Shown: piece after piece, positions 21,303 through 33,165 of the stretch
How the letters are laid out: every line of letters begins with the position of its first letter
Numbering within the stretch: position 1 is the first letter of the stretch
Assembly (NCBI GenBank): GCA_036768485.1
Contig: JAVLUZ010000399.1
Coordinates: 46,558 to 110,557 of the forward strand
Length of the DNA: 64,000 nucleotides
Direction of reading: 5' to 3'
DNA from: Mermis nigrescens
Lineage: Eukaryota; Nematoda; Enoplea; Mermithida; Mermithidae
Program-made: the position numbers and the translations under genes
The notes under the pieces: model-generated
What the model was told of the DNA's origin: nothing
Databases searched by the model: none
Seen by the model: only the letters and a program-made list of their open reading frames with translations

Positions 21303-22165
21303 CTTATTGAGCACTATCTATTGGCATCAAAAAATTGCGAAAAAAATTAACCCCAACCCTTCCACGCCCAGGTGTGGTGCATACCCCCAACCCCCCATGC
21401 CCAAGTATGATCAAGACCCCCCACACGTGGGTATGGGGGCCTGACCCCCCAATCCGGCAGACTCCCCAAAATTAAAGTTTTGGTGCTATTTTTGGCAATT
21501 TCGCCCCATCAGACCCCACCCTGACTTTGGCTGCTGCCCAAGTATAAATGGTCTGATTGACCCTCAAAAAATCTATAGACCCCTGAATTGAATTTTCGGT
21601 GCTGTTTTGCCCCATCAGACCTCCAGAGTTAAGCTGCGCTGCCCATAAATCATCGGGCAGAACCTCCTTGAGAAACTGAAAGAACCCACACCAAAATCTT
21701 GAGACCCCCAGAATTGAATTTTTGGTGCTATTTTTGATGATTTTGCCTCATCAGATCGAACAACCAGAATTTACTTGCTGCCTGATGGGGCACACATATG
21801 CGAACCTGATATCACACATGAGCACCATAGGTGAGCCGCGGAAGTGTGCAAGATTTTTCAAAGGTAAAAAATGGTCTTAAAAATAGTGGTATGGCGAAAA
21901 ACACAATTTTTCAACGTTTCTCATGAAGCACTATCCATTGGCATTAAAAATTGTGAAAACAAGAAGTTAGATCGAATACCCCAAAACCCAAGATAAGCCC
22001 AGAATTCAAAGTTTTTACTTTTGTATGTTTTTTCGCAATTTTTTGATGCCAATGGATAGTGCTCAATGAGAAACGTTGAAAAATGATGTTTTTTGCCATA
22101 CCACCATTTAAGACCATTTTTTGACCTTTGCACCCTCTTCAGAATTTTATTGCTGGCCACCTATG
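21303..22165. repeat. R1 resumption and further R1-related copies
   Basis: 21303-21440 continues the R1 copy broken at 15030. 21450-21800 holds three diverged units with GAATTGAATTTTCGGTGC and CCCCATCAGACC. 21818-21964 (plus) and 21965-22165 (minus) are two R1 halves facing each other. Confidence 0.65.
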
Positions 22166-22169
22166 CCGG

Positions 22170-22760
22170 CACCACTCGCCCAAAGAATCCAAAAGGCCAA
22201 AATTAAAATTAAAAAGATCCAAACATAAATTTTTTGAATTTTGCTAGTTTTCTCACAATTTTTTAGTAGCTAAACGATTAGAGCATAATGAGAAAGATAA
22301 AAAATGACTTTTTTCACTACCACCAATGTTCCGAACTTCAAAATTTTCGGATTCCAGTCCAACCCGCCCAGCCAAACACCAGACCCTGCTATTCAAAGAA
22401 TTTTGGGTTCAGTCAATGCATGATTAGTTTTATGAAAAAGTACAATAAAATTATAATTTATTGTAAATTGAAATAAAATTGCATTATCCAAGCAACTTTT
22501 ATTACGAATAATCTTAGGGGAAAAACTTTTATTTCGTCAAAATAAGCTGCACAGTATAAATGATGCTTGCAACCTTTCGATACGCTGACGGAAAGTTTCT
22601 AAGAACTTCGCTATTGTTATGAACTACATTGAAAAGACGTAAAAAGCATAAAAAGTCCTAACAAGCAGTAAACGTCATAAAATTTGACATTTGGAATTTT
22701 CTATAAAGTTATAAACCTTTTTAACATTATGGAGCATATTCACACATTGCCATAGGGGTG
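22170..22760. other. No gene seen
   Basis: AT-rich. A short frame at 22288-22476 has no supporting features. Confidence 0.4.
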
Positions 22761-22764
22761 AGAG

Positions 22765-23705
22765 TATTACCAACATAGGTGGGCACTGGGCAGCACTGAA
22801 ATTCTGAGGGATGCAAGCATACAGGTAACAGGGGAGGGGGATCCCCCACCCAAAGTCGGATCCCCCAAGCCAGAACCCCCCTCCATTTTTTGACAAAATC
22901 AAATTTTTTGGCCGTTTTTAGGCGTTTTTTCGGCCAAAAATTGAAGGCCCTTTACCCTCCCCCACCTAACAAAGGCCAGGACCCCCAAATTTCTGAACCA
23001 TTACATGTATAGATGTAAGATTTTTTAAAGGTCAAAAATTGTCAAAAAATAGTATGGTGAAAAAACACCATTTTTCAACGTTTCTCATGGAGCACGATTT
23101 ATTGTCATCAAAAATTGCAGAAAAAATAAGGAAATTTCAAAAATCGAATTATGGGGGGAGGGGGTTTGAGAGGAGTCTTCGGCCTTCTAGGAGGTGCCTA
23201 CCCCCAAACCCCGCCTCCATGCCCATGTGTGAATACCATGCCACTATCCAGGTCCGTATCCAGGATTCAACCAGGGGGAGGTGGCGGATCATACCTGGGT
23301 GTGGGGGGTTTGGAAGAAGAATGCATTCCCCCAGAAACCAAAATATCCCCCAGAATTCAATTTTTGAAATTTTTTTGTCTCTTTTCGCAATTTTTTGATT
23401 CCAGTGGACAGTGTTCAATGAGAAACGTTTAAAAATGGTGTTTTTTAGCCATACCACCATTTTAAAGATTATTTTTGGATCTTTGAAAAATTTTGCACCC
23501 CTCTCTGCAGAACTTTGGTGCCGCCCAGCCCACCTATGGGGCGGACCCATCATGAATTGGTAAGATTTTTAAAGGTCAAAAATTGTCTAAAAATGGTATG
23601 GTGAAAAAACACCATTTTCCAACGTTTCTCATACAGCATGATTTATTGTCATCAAAAATTGTGAAAAAAGAAGGAAATTTCAATAATCGAATTATGGGGG
23701 GTAAT
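22765..23705. repeat. R1 cluster with an R9 piece
   Basis: 22800-22995 is an R9 copy (C/G-rich, with GGCCGTTTTTAGGCGTTTTT). R1 copies follow at 22999-23236 plus, 23282-23535 minus and 23551-23705 plus, so the first two face each other. Long frames here on both strands are repeat sequence. Confidence 0.7.
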
Positions 23706-23830
23706 TATGAGGGGTAACATAAATTGGTCTATATCTCAGTAAATTCGTCGGGATAGCTCGCACTAACCACATTTTTTTACGTTTTTTGACAAGCTCTATC
23801 CAATAAGATAATAAACTTCAAGCTTTTTAG
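23705..23830 (+). repeat. R11 repeat, copy 1
   Basis: TAACATAAATTGGTCTATAT, then AAATTCGTCG, matches 39695-39810. Confidence 0.6.
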
Positions 23831-24085
23831 AAAAAATTCCACCCAAAAAGCTATTAAAAAAGTGTCATTACCTAATAAGTCAGTACCAACAGCTGACTGA
23901 GCAAGGTGCCACAACCCACGACCTTTTGGCAGCAAAGCTATTTTTTCCAATCCTGGAGGGCATAACCTGACTGACATTTTTCCACTACCTTCAAGACATT
24001 TTCCAGAACAAAAACATGCAAATCTGACAAGTTTCTAGAAGAACAATACTGCCTTTGACTAGCCTTTGACAATTTTTTATTCTAC

Positions 24086-24271
24086 ATGTACAAATTCCAT
24101 GTCAATTGCTATGAAATAAAGATCGTGAAGCGTTCTGAAAAAGCATTTGATACAGAAAATCGTTCTGGCATCAGAATTGATGATCATGACCTTATTGAAC
24201 TTTACAGGAGAGCATTTGAATGTTGCATAAAACCAACATGTGAAGTCAGCATTCAAATTAGCCTCAGTTGA
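24086..24271 (+). CDS. Small ORF, possible host coding sequence
   Basis: 61 codons from ATG to TGA, with coding-like composition: CYEIKIVKRSEKAFDTENRS, then IDDHDLIELYRRAFECCIKP. No repeat match in the window overlaps it and an in-frame TGA lies just upstream. No splice sites stand out, and the family is not recognised. It could be one exon or a chance frame. Confidence 0.25.
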   Translation: MYKFHVNCYEIKIVKRSEKAFDTENRSGIRIDDHDLIELYRRAFECCIKPTCEVSIQISLS

Positions 24272-24279
24272 TTAAACTC

Positions 24280-25215
24280 TAGAACAATCAAAAAATTCCA
24301 ATCAGCTTCAGCTTCAAAATTTAGTTTTTATTTAATCGAATTTAATATTTTTAGAACATAATCATAAGCAAATAATGCAATTGTGTAAAAGAATTTTAGC
24401 AACTAGAAACTTTGATTCATATCTCTCTCAATTATTCAGTTGATCGGGCTAAATAACTTGTAGGATAAAAAGAATCATAATTACTAGCATATAAAGTTGA
24501 TGGCCCCATCTCATTTCAACCTCATTTATATTCACAGCATTAAGTAATCTTTGTTTGTCTGCTTATTTTATTTTATTTTTTTTGTTACAATTTGTTACTT
24601 AAAATAATGTGGCAGGAGAACAATAAAGACAACATAATTGCCTAAGTCTATGAATGATAATTTAATTTTGTAATTTTAGCAGGTAGGTAAATATTTTTAT
24701 CTAGGTAGGTAGGTAATTCTTTTTATTCCTAGCCTACGAATTTCTCCTGATCCATCAATCCTTTTAACCTAAATATCATGCTAATTTCCCCAAGTAAATG
24801 CAACACTAGTCATGTGACCAGGAAAACCTTTCTGCAAATTAGGCAATTCAATTTATTAGTTACCTAGGCTAAGCAATAATTTAGCGATTAAACCAGCTAC
24901 CTAGGGGCCGAGAGTTTACACATTTATGCAGTTTATTGCCCATCAAATTATTTCCATCTTTTTTAATATTAGGGTATATACAGCATTATGGTATGCATAT
25001 AATTTGATATGCTGCCTAATGTTTTTCAGCCTTTGAAGTGACATTTGAATTTTAAAATTTTCTGAATTTGATTTTTAAAATTTTTTTTCAATCAAAATTT
25101 TTTAAAATTCAAACATTTTGAGTTGAATTTGAATTTCTCTTCGAATTGAAAAAAAACTTAATTTTTGTAGAATTAACTTTTTTCAGAAGTTTAATTTTAC
25201 TTCTCCTGTTACCAA
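24280..25215. other. No gene seen; AT-rich
   Basis: Contains a short AGGTAGGTAGGTA run near 24704 and diverged TTTTGAATTT-type repeats near 25060-25190. Confidence 0.4.
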
Positions 25216-25219
25216 TGCC

Positions 25220-25385
25220 TGAGTCTTAGGCTTAGTAATGCCCATTCATATTGGTACCAGGGGATGGGCTGAGCCTACTTCAAAATGGGGCAACAAGCGA
25301 AGCGAGCGGAGCAATTTTCGCCCCATCTTTGATTTAGGCTTAGCCCATACCTGGTACCAACATGCATCATCAAACAATCAAGTCA
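25220..25385. repeat. R10 small palindromic repeat, copy 1
   Basis: TTGGTACCAGGGGATGGGCT near the left pairs with AGCCCATACCTGGTACCAAC at the right. The family also occurs at 31920-32045. MITE-like in shape. Confidence 0.45.
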
Positions 25386-25482
25386 CTCGTGCTTGCCGTC
25401 CGTTTTTAGCCATTTTATATTATTTGTGAGACGTGAAAAATTCATGGTTGGCTCATCAGATTGTTAGCAACTTTTAGAATCA

Positions 25483-25565
25483 GGTGGCCTTGCCTGAGTG
25501 ATTTACGCGTCGTGCTGGAGAGCAAGAGGTCAAAGGATCGAAATCCGGCAGCTGCAAGGTATTTC
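25483..25565 (+). repeat. tRNA-derived SINE-like head
   Basis: GTGGCCTTGCCTGAGTGAT resembles an A box and GGATCGAAATCC a B box, about 45 bases apart, giving an internal RNA polymerase III promoter layout. I could not fold it into a complete tRNA. Confidence 0.45.
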
Positions 25566-25820
25566 TCTTTCAGAAAAAGCTCAGTAAGAAAAAATTCGAT
25601 AGGCAATGAAGTGCATTAGTACCAACTACACTACTTGTCCTAATTACTTATGTACTCAAAAAATTCCATGAAACGATCAAGCACGTATCACATAATTTTC
25701 TGTTACACTATTAGACTAGCACAAAACTGATACAACATTCAGTACACGTTTAAATAATAAATACGTCGTCACATACGTAAACGAATCTAAATTTAATCTA
25801 TTCGTCATAGGAGGTACATA

Positions 25821-26485
25821 CAGGGTTGGCAAGGCTGGGTTTTTTGAACTTGGGTTTTTTGGGTTTTTTGTGGGTTTTTTTGGGTGCAAGAAATCGTTGG
25901 GTTTTGGGTTTTTTGGGTTTTTTATCCACAGGTTAAGAATTTATTTGTAATGGAATTAAATACTGTATTGTCAATGTTTTTTGTATCATGGTTGTTCCTT
26001 TTACAATTGCTTGCGATGCACGAGGTTAAGTGTCCAGTCCATCCACTCTCATCCTCTCCTCCTTCCTGTTGCTGTTTTTCTCCTATAGTATATATACTTT
26101 TCAAATGAGAAAAGCCGCCCAATAAAGGCTATGTGGCAATATAGCATGGATTTTTCTACTAATATGGCAAATTTTTTTGTTTTTTTTTCTTGAAGCAGAG
26201 CAGAATTTATAAAGAAATTTCAATATTATGCATTTAAAAATTTCTCTGCCCAATTTTTCATTCTGTTCACACAGCATGGATTGTGCTTGTGAATGACCAA
26301 TTTCGTTGTTGAATTTTGTGTATTAGCTGAATAAAGTTGTTTACTTGTTTTGTTTTGTGTCTTGAAGCTGTTAAAGTATTCTCAGCTACTATCTATAGCT
26401 CGAGCTAGAATTTTTAACCAAAAAAACCCAAAAGAACCCAAAAACCCAAAATTCGAAATTTTCAAATCTGGATTTTTTCCATCCT
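25821..26485. mobile_element. Short hAT-like element (MITE) with perfect 8-bp duplication
   Basis: Left CAGGGTTGGC and right (inverted) AGGATGGAAA. GGTACATA stands on both sides (25813-25820 and 26486-26493). Subterminal arrays are GGGTTTTTT-type at the left and AACCCAAAA-type at the right. No transposase is present, so it would need one supplied in trans. Confidence 0.7.
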
Positions 26486-26687
26486 GGTACATATCTTATG
26501 ATAGAGCATATAAAGTATCCATTATACATTATGCTATCTGACAGCAAAAACAGCTTTTTCTCTAAACACGTTAAGGATTTAATTATCTAATCTTTAAATC
26601 TAAAGCAAGTTAAAGTTACGCAAGTAGGTGGAACCTCCTGATGCTTTAACTAACATTCAATCCTATTTTCCTTCCTTTCCTACTCAC

Positions 26688-26917
26688 CCGAATCCAGAAA
26701 ATTCGTGTTAGACTGACGTTCCTGTTTCGAAAACATAGCCGACGCTATATTTGAATAAAAACTTTCATTTCGATTGAAGTAGTTATTCTGCAAATTCGTT
26801 ACGTTCTGCCTGCTTGCAATTCGCTTCGCATTCGCAAACGTGGCAAGGCGACCATGATTGTCGACAGTAAATTCACATTTTTTGTCCAAGTTAATCGTAA
26901 ATGCAAAACATGCCAAT
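26688..26917 (-). CDS. Candidate internal exon of an unrecognised host gene
   Basis: A 230-base exon. The acceptor is TTTTGAACGTTGCAG before 26917 and the donor is TTCGG|GTGAGT at 26687. The open frame reads LACFAFTINLDKKCEFTVDN, HGRLATFANAKRIASRQNV and NLQNNYFNRNESFYSNIAS, then KQERQSNTNFLDS. It is hydrophilic, rich in Asn and Lys. An open stretch with MRIRKIKWTWWNKTGEFE about 200 bases upstream (near 27140-27070) could be a preceding exon, but its splice sites are weak. No family is recognised. The clean splice sites and lack of repeat match favour a real gene. Confidence 0.5.
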
Positions 26918-27345
26918 CTGCAACGTTCAAAATGCAAAACGAATAGCAATTTAATATTAAACTACTTTTCATTTGTAAAACTACTATAACATTAATAAAC
27001 AAATCATTTATTTACATACACGATATGTTTACACTGCTATCCATTTACCTATGTGTATGCCTGGATCGTAACACGGCTTTACACCACACAGCAAGACTCG
27101 AATTCTCCTGTTTTATTCCACCAAGTCCACTTAATCTTTCGTATTCGCATCTCGGTTCATGTCAAGCACCCTGTGTGTCCCTACATACTGTTTATCTAAT
27201 TTAAACTTAGGACCTACTAATACAGCTACCAGATTATAAGTTATCTCCCCTTTGTCGGTACCTAAATACTTACAAAGCAAAACGACGGCTGGGGATTACG
27301 TACCTACGGGGCTTACCTAAGTACCTAGGCTACAATTAGCGCTAG

Positions 27346-27555
27346 TCAGGTTGCTAGAGACTCAAGGTCACGTAAAAACCAAATATGACCCTCAAAACCT
27401 ACGGCCTCAATATCCTCAGTCTTAAATTGCTGACCGCTTCTGGTCGGAGATTTTCTGCAGCTACGTCCCCAGAAAATCTCAAGTTGATAATTTAGCTTAT
27501 TTTCTTGGCCTAGCAATTCAGAAATGTTTTCGTTTCTAATAGCACTCATGAACAA
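27346..27555 (-). CDS. Possible small ORF
   Basis: 69 codons with fairly coding-like content (ENISELLGQENKLNYQLEIF, TEDIEAVGFEGHIWFLRDLE). No flanking splice signals were found, and the family is not recognised. It lies on the same strand as the 26917-26688 exon and could be an upstream part of that gene. Confidence 0.25.
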   Translation of the reverse strand: MFMSAIRNENISELLGQENKLNYQLEIFWGRSCRKSPTRSGQQFKTEDIEAVGFEGHIWFLRDLESLAT

Positions 27556-27659
27556 TCCTCCAACTACAGCAAGCTCTAGGCTGGACAGTCATCCTAACAA
27601 AAAGATTAAGTAATATTTTAATAGTTTTAGGTACGAAAATGGGTAAGGCGTCTTGTATT

Positions 27660-28110
27660 AATTCATGGTTCAGTAAAGAACTTCAAAGAAGTTCTTTAGA
27701 AGTTCGATAAATAACTTTGATCGAAGTTCCATGGAACTCTGTCGAACTTCTGAAGAAGTTCGATAAAGAACTTCGAAGAAGTTCTATAGAAGTTCGATAA
27801 ATAACTTTGATCGAAGTTCTATAGAAGACTGTCAAACTTCGATAACACGATAATCGAAGTTCGATAAATTTTTAATAGAACTTCGATAGAATGCACATCG
27901 AAGTTCGTCGAACTTCGAGACAAAGTGCTGCAAATCTTCAATAGAACTTCGATGTTGTGCAAATCGAAGTTCGACCTAAGTTCGACAAACCTTTTATATG
28001 TAGAACTTCGGTAGTGAGCAAATCGAAGTTAGACAGATCTTTTATAGAACTTCAACAAACATACAAATCGAAGTTCTAAGAGACCAAAAAACGAGTTCGT
28101 AGAACTTTGA
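27660..28110. repeat. GAAGTTC/GAACTTC array
   Basis: More than 30 occurrences of GAAGTTC or its complement GAACTTC in 450 bp, many as inverted pairs such as GAACTTCGAAGAAGTTC. Two near-identical longer units sit at the left: AGTTCGATAAAGAACTTCG, then AAGTTCGATAAATAACTTTG. Confidence 0.8.
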
Positions 28111-28129
28111 GTGAGCAAATAATAGGTAC

Positions 28130-29040
28130 CTAAGTACCTACCTACATATAGCTCCTAAATACATACATGCTTCCTTGTTGCAACCTGGCATTGTATTGAT
28201 TTTCGGTAGCCCATTTCCGAGTCATGTGAAACAGACTATAATTAATGCATGCGCCTAAATAATTTATGCTCATCTTTATTGCCGATAGCATGACCTTGCA
28301 CTCATCTGTTTAGTGATCCAAAGACGTTTTTCTATACGCACCTTCAAAACGTTCTCGCTAGAAAAAGATCCACGACTTGACTTGTTTTTAAATAAAATTA
28401 CCTACATTAAATGAGATTGACATTTGGAAATCCAGAAAGATGTTTAATTGCAAGAAATGGAATAAGGCAAAGCTTTTTTGCAAGCATAAATCGATAAAAT
28501 CAAAGCTCACGCTTGTGTTTAAATCGAGGGTTTTTAATCTGAAATTTAATTTTGTCATTTTCAACCAAACTTTACACGTATAAATAAAGCAGCACAATTG
28601 CGCTTTAAATTCTAAAATTAGATGAGCGATATTTTTTCAATTTATAACGCTAGTTCGAATGAAGGAGCTCGTTTCTGATATTTAGTCTTAGTTAAATTTT
28701 GAGATCCCTCAAAAAATGTTTTAGGTTCAAAAAATTTTTAAATTTTGCAAAAATTTTAATTTTAAAAAATTGTTTTTGTACGTATATTATATTATCAAAA
28801 ATGTAATAACTCTAAAATTCATCTTGAAATTTTAATTTTAGACGCGTAAAATTTGAAAAAACATTGTTTTTAAAAGCTAAATTAAGTTTTTTGTTCATTA
28901 GTGTTAAGTCTGGACTTCTGATATCATATTAAAGTCAGTTTCTGAATGTGTGGTTGGAATTTTAAATTCTAGATTGCAATCGCGTTTTGAAGCTCTTGCA
29001 TCTGATTGAAAATGTTTATATTAATTTTATTTTTCGTTAT
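28130..29040. other. No gene seen
   Basis: AT-rich, without coding-like frames or repeat matches. Confidence 0.4.
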
Positions 29041-29044
29041 GTGT

Positions 29045-29826
29045 GGTGACCACTATAGGTGGGCGCCACCAAAGTTCTGGGAGGGGGATGGGGTGGGGTG
29101 CAAGATTTTTTCAAAGGTTAAAAAATATCCTTAAAAATGGTGGTATGGCGGCAAACCACAATTTTCCAACGTTTCTTATCGATAACTATCCATTAACATT
29201 AAAAACTTGTGAAAAAGACAATACAAATTTTCAAAAATTGAATTTGGGGGAGGTTTTGGTTTCTGGGGAGGGGGTATTTCGTTTCTCGGGGTAGGGGGCG
29301 GGGTGGCGGGATGCATCATCCCCCGAACCCCCTCCACGCCCAGGTATGGGCGGCACCAAAGTTCTGGGGGGTGCAAGATTTTTTTCAAAGGTCCAAAAAT
29401 CTGGGGGTGCACGGTATGGCGAAAAAACAACGTTTTTCAACGTTTCTCAACAAGCACTATCTATTGGCATCACAAAATAGCGAAAAAATGATGCTTTTTT
29501 GGCCAAAATGGCTGCATAGCTATCAGTTTCTCAGAGCTCACGGGAGAGTAAGCCCCTCACCATACCTGGGCGTGGGAGGTTTGGGGGTATGCAATCCCCC
29601 GAGAAACCAAAATAACCCCCCCCAGAAATTAAAATACCTTCCTCCAGATTTCAATTTTTGAAAATTTTTCTCGTTTTTTCCGCAATTTTTTGATGCCAAT
29701 GGATAGTGCTCGATGAGAAACGTTGAAAAATGGTGTTTTTTCGCCATACCACCATTTTTAAAGTCATTTTTTGACCTTTGAAAAATCTTGCACCCTCCCC
29801 CAGAACTTTGGTGCCGCCCACCTATG
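29045..29826. repeat. R1 cluster
   Basis: 29047-29345 plus, 29343-29485 plus (truncated) and 29563-29826 minus. The last two face each other around a short spacer. Confidence 0.75.
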
Positions 29827-29847
29827 CCCCCTATTACGGAAAGCCAG

Positions 29848-31005
29848 GAGGCTCAAATGATTAAAAACGTTAAATATTAGGAGAACAACGTAATTTTTCA
29901 AATTAAAGAAAGTTAACGACGTATTTTTTCAAACTTGAATCTTCATCAACGTATTTTTTCAAACAAAGATCAACGTAATTTTTCAAAAAAATGAGCCTCC
30001 TGGTTTGAAAAAAGCGTTAAACAACTCCCAGTAGATTTGCTTTACGCACCAGATAATCGTCGATAACGACGTAAAAATTCAAACTTTCGTGTATCTTAAC
30101 AGTAAAATTCTTGAAAAAGAAAAGTTAAAAATTTCAAAATAGTGAACCTCTTGGTTTGAAATTTTGCGTCGTTATACTCAACAGTTTGAATTTTTACGTT
30201 AAACAAACTATTGAAAAAGAACATCGTCCTTTACACAGCTTAACGTTTTTAATCATTTGAGCCCCGACAATAACAACAATTCAAACAACATTAACGTATT
30301 TTTTCAAAACTTTGATTAACGTAATTTTTCAAAACTCGTTGATTAACGTATTTTTTCAAAGAAAGATCAACGTAATTTTTCAAAAAAATGAGCCTTATGG
30401 TTTGAAAAAAGCGTTAAACAACTTTCAGTAGATTCGCTTTACTCAACTGATAATTGTCGATAACGACGTAAAAATTCAAATATTCGTGTATTTTAACACT
30501 AAAATTCTTGAGAAAGAAAAGCTAAAAATTTCAAAATAGTGAACCTCTTGGTTTGAAATTTTGCGTCGTTATACTCAACAGTTTGAATTTTTACGTTAAA
30601 CAAACTATTGAAAAAGAACATCGTCCTTTACACAGCTTAACATTTTTAATCATTTGGGCCCCGACAGTAACAACAATTCAAACAACATTAACGTAATTTT
30701 TCAAAATTTTGATTAACGTATTTTTTCAAAACGCAGAGATTGACGTAATTTTTCAAAACGCAAAGATTAACGTAATTTTTCAAAAAGCAGAGATTAACGT
30801 AATTTTTCAAAACGCAGAGATTAACGTAATTTTTCAAAAGGCAGAGATTAACGTAGTTTTTCAAAACGCAGAGATTAACGTAATTTTTCAAAATGCAGAG
30901 ATTAACGTAATTTTTCAAAACGCAGAGATTAACGTAATTTTTCAAAATGCAGAGATTAACGTAATTTTTCAAAACGCAGAGATTAACGTAATTTTTCAAA
31001 GGACT
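29848..31005. repeat. About 398-bp tandem duplication followed by a 27-bp minisatellite
   Basis: Two units offset by about 398 bp (for example AAAAATGAGCC at 29988 and 30386). Both carry AACGTATTTTTTCAAA and AACGTAATTTTTCAAA motifs and their complements. From about 30709 to 31000 there are about 11 copies of AACGCAGAGATTAACGTAAT + TTTTCAA (27 bp). Frames are open on both strands (plus ..EINVIFQNA.., minus ..KNYVNLCVL..) because the period is a multiple of three. Confidence 0.8.
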
Positions 31006-31627
31006 TCGAAGCGAAAACGCTGTAATGAAGAACATTTTACCTGCTTTTCTAGGCGTCTCTATTACGCAAGTACTGTAACTTGCTCAATAGATTCGGATTT
31101 AATATTTCTATTCTTTTAGCTGAACTAGCTGATTAAGGAGGCCATTTGTGCTCGATCTTCACCATTTTATATAATTTCTGTGTCCACTGGAACCTTACTT
31201 TGAATTAAATTTATAATCTTTAACAATAGTCAGCTAGGTTGACGTCTTTACATGGACAATTAGGTGAGTTGAGAATGAGTTCTCCACGTTTATCGAAATT
31301 ATTGCAACGCGGACTGCTGGACTCCAGGGCTGACAAGAGCTGGGTGATTTTGGGCTTCTAGGGTTTATGTGGATACGAAAAGTCCTAAATTTTGGATTTT
31401 GGTATTTACACAAATTTAATCGTTTTTCTATCGACAACTCACCGGCGCTGCTACTGAATTTGCTGCCGGAGCCTAGTCTAATGTTGCTAACGAGCACGAG
31501 TTCTTTTAGTACTTACATTATAAAGTAGCTGTTTTCGCCTGTTCTCTTTTAGCAGGCCTGAAAGCAGGCTTTTTTAAACATTTGTTCGAAATTGTGGTAG
31601 GTGTATTTATCGTTTTTTGCTGAAATA
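31006..31627. other. No gene supported
   Basis: An 87-codon minus frame (31497-31234) contains LVSNIRLGSGSKFSSSAGEL but has no clear splice context. I leave it uncalled. Confidence 0.3.
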
Positions 31628-31919
31628 TAGGGTTGGAGTTTGAAAATTACTGAAATTTTGGTTTTTTAATGGATTTTTATGGGGCTAATATTGAGAACGT
31701 AGTGACCTTCTAGAAATTAACTTTGCCTGGTTGATTTACTCTAATTAAGGGTCAAGGAATTCAATCTGAAAGAATTAGGTGGCGGTCAGCATTATTGACC
31801 GAATTACAGGCTGTTGAAGTTCATGTGTTTAAGGATAGGCGAAAAATGAGCTCTGCCTTTGGGAATTTTTGGATTAGTCTCCGAAGCGTCGGGGGACTGT
31901 GACTAGGCGGGGTTACCAA

Positions 31920-32045
31920 AGTCGTAGGCTTAGGCTTAGTAATGTGCATTCACGTTGATCGCGGAGCAATTTTTGCTCCATTTATGCCTTAGGCTTAGCC
32001 CATGTCTGGCATCAATCTGAATCCGCAAGCAATTGCAGTCGCCAC
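31920..32045. repeat. R10 repeat, copy 2
   Basis: TAGGCTTAGGCTTAGTAATG through TTAGGCTTAGCCCATG, as in copy 1 at 25220. Confidence 0.45.
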
Positions 32046-32379
32046 AAATTGAAAACTGAAAAAAGAATTATTTATTCAAAACATGCAGAAAAAAATCGCA
32101 TTGCGATCGATAAAACCACGTTTTTTTGGAATCAGAAATGGCGAAAACCCAGGAAAACAGCATCTTGGACAAAAAACGCGGAGGTCACCATGTTCTCAAA
32201 AAATTCCGTTTATGGTTTTTTAATGGCTAAATTTTGGTTTTGATACTGTATTCGTGAGCACAAGTGTTAAAATGCTTTATTATGATTAAAAACTACAAAA
32301 TTAAAGAACAGGCATGAGTTGCCTAACCAATTATTCGAGAAAAAGCAAAAGTCAGCAATTTCAACTTTATTGAAGTTTC

Positions 32380-33073
32380 GGCAGTAATTATTTGCAGTGG
32401 TAATATAGCATACAATGTAAAATTATATGCAGTCAAAAACCAGCGGCGTAGACTGCAGGCAATATACCACACAATGTAAAATTATATGCAGTCAAAAACC
32501 AGCGGCCTAGACTGCAGGCAATATAGCACACAATGTAAAATTATATGCAGTCAAAAACCAGCGGCCTAGACTGCAGGCAATATAGCACACAATGTAAAAT
32601 TATATGCAGTCAAAAACCAGCGGCCTAGACTGCAGGCAATATTACACACGATGTAAAATTATATGCAGTCAAAAACCAGCGGCCTAGACTGCAGGCAATA
32701 TTACACACGATGTAAAATTATATGCAGTCAAAAACCAGCGGCCTAGACTGCAGGCAATATAACACACGATGTAAAATTATATGCAGTCAAGAACCAGCGG
32801 CCTAGACTGCAGGCAATACACACGATGTAAAATATATGCAGTCACTGCGCCTAGACTGCAGGCAATATTACACACGATGTAAAATTGTATGCAGTCAAAA
32901 ACCAGCATACATCGTGTGTAATATTTCCTGCAGTCTAGGCCGCTGGTTTTTGACTGCATATAATTTAACATCATGTGTAATATTGCCTGCAGTCTAGGCC
33001 GCTGGTTTTTGACTGCATATAATTTTACATTGTGTGCTATATTACCTGCAGTTGACTGCAAATAATTACTGCC
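32380..33073. mobile_element. Mutator-like TIR element with internal 59-bp minisatellite
   Basis: The terminal sequence GGCAGTAATTATTTGCAG is present at both ends in inverse orientation. Flanks TGAAGTTTC and TGAAATTTC (9 bp, one mismatch) fit the 9-11-bp duplications of Mutator-like elements. The interior is about eight units of 59 bp (GCAATATAGCACACAATGTA, then AAATTATATGCAGTC and AAAAACCAGCGGCCTAGACT) in plus orientation to about 32905, then about two and a half units inverted. The long minus frame 33301-32777 is a by-product. Confidence 0.65.
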
Positions 33074-33165
33074 TGAAATTTCCGAACCCGACGTTTTAGT
33101 TGAATCGAGGTCGCCTTCAGTGGCTTCTTTAACGTGGCTAAGAACTCCGTCATCGAATAAGATTA

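Noticed and set aside
27660..28110. Heat-shock element cluster
   Set aside because: The word is GAAGTTC/GAACTTC, with one base between GAA and TTC. Heat-shock elements need two-base spacing in a regular 5-bp rhythm.
30709..31000. CRISPR array
   Set aside because: The units are contiguous 27-bp tandem repeats without unique spacers, and the DNA is eukaryotic.
30688..31119. ORFs of 115 and 136 codons on opposite strands
   Set aside because: Both are made by the 27-bp minisatellite, whose period keeps frames open.
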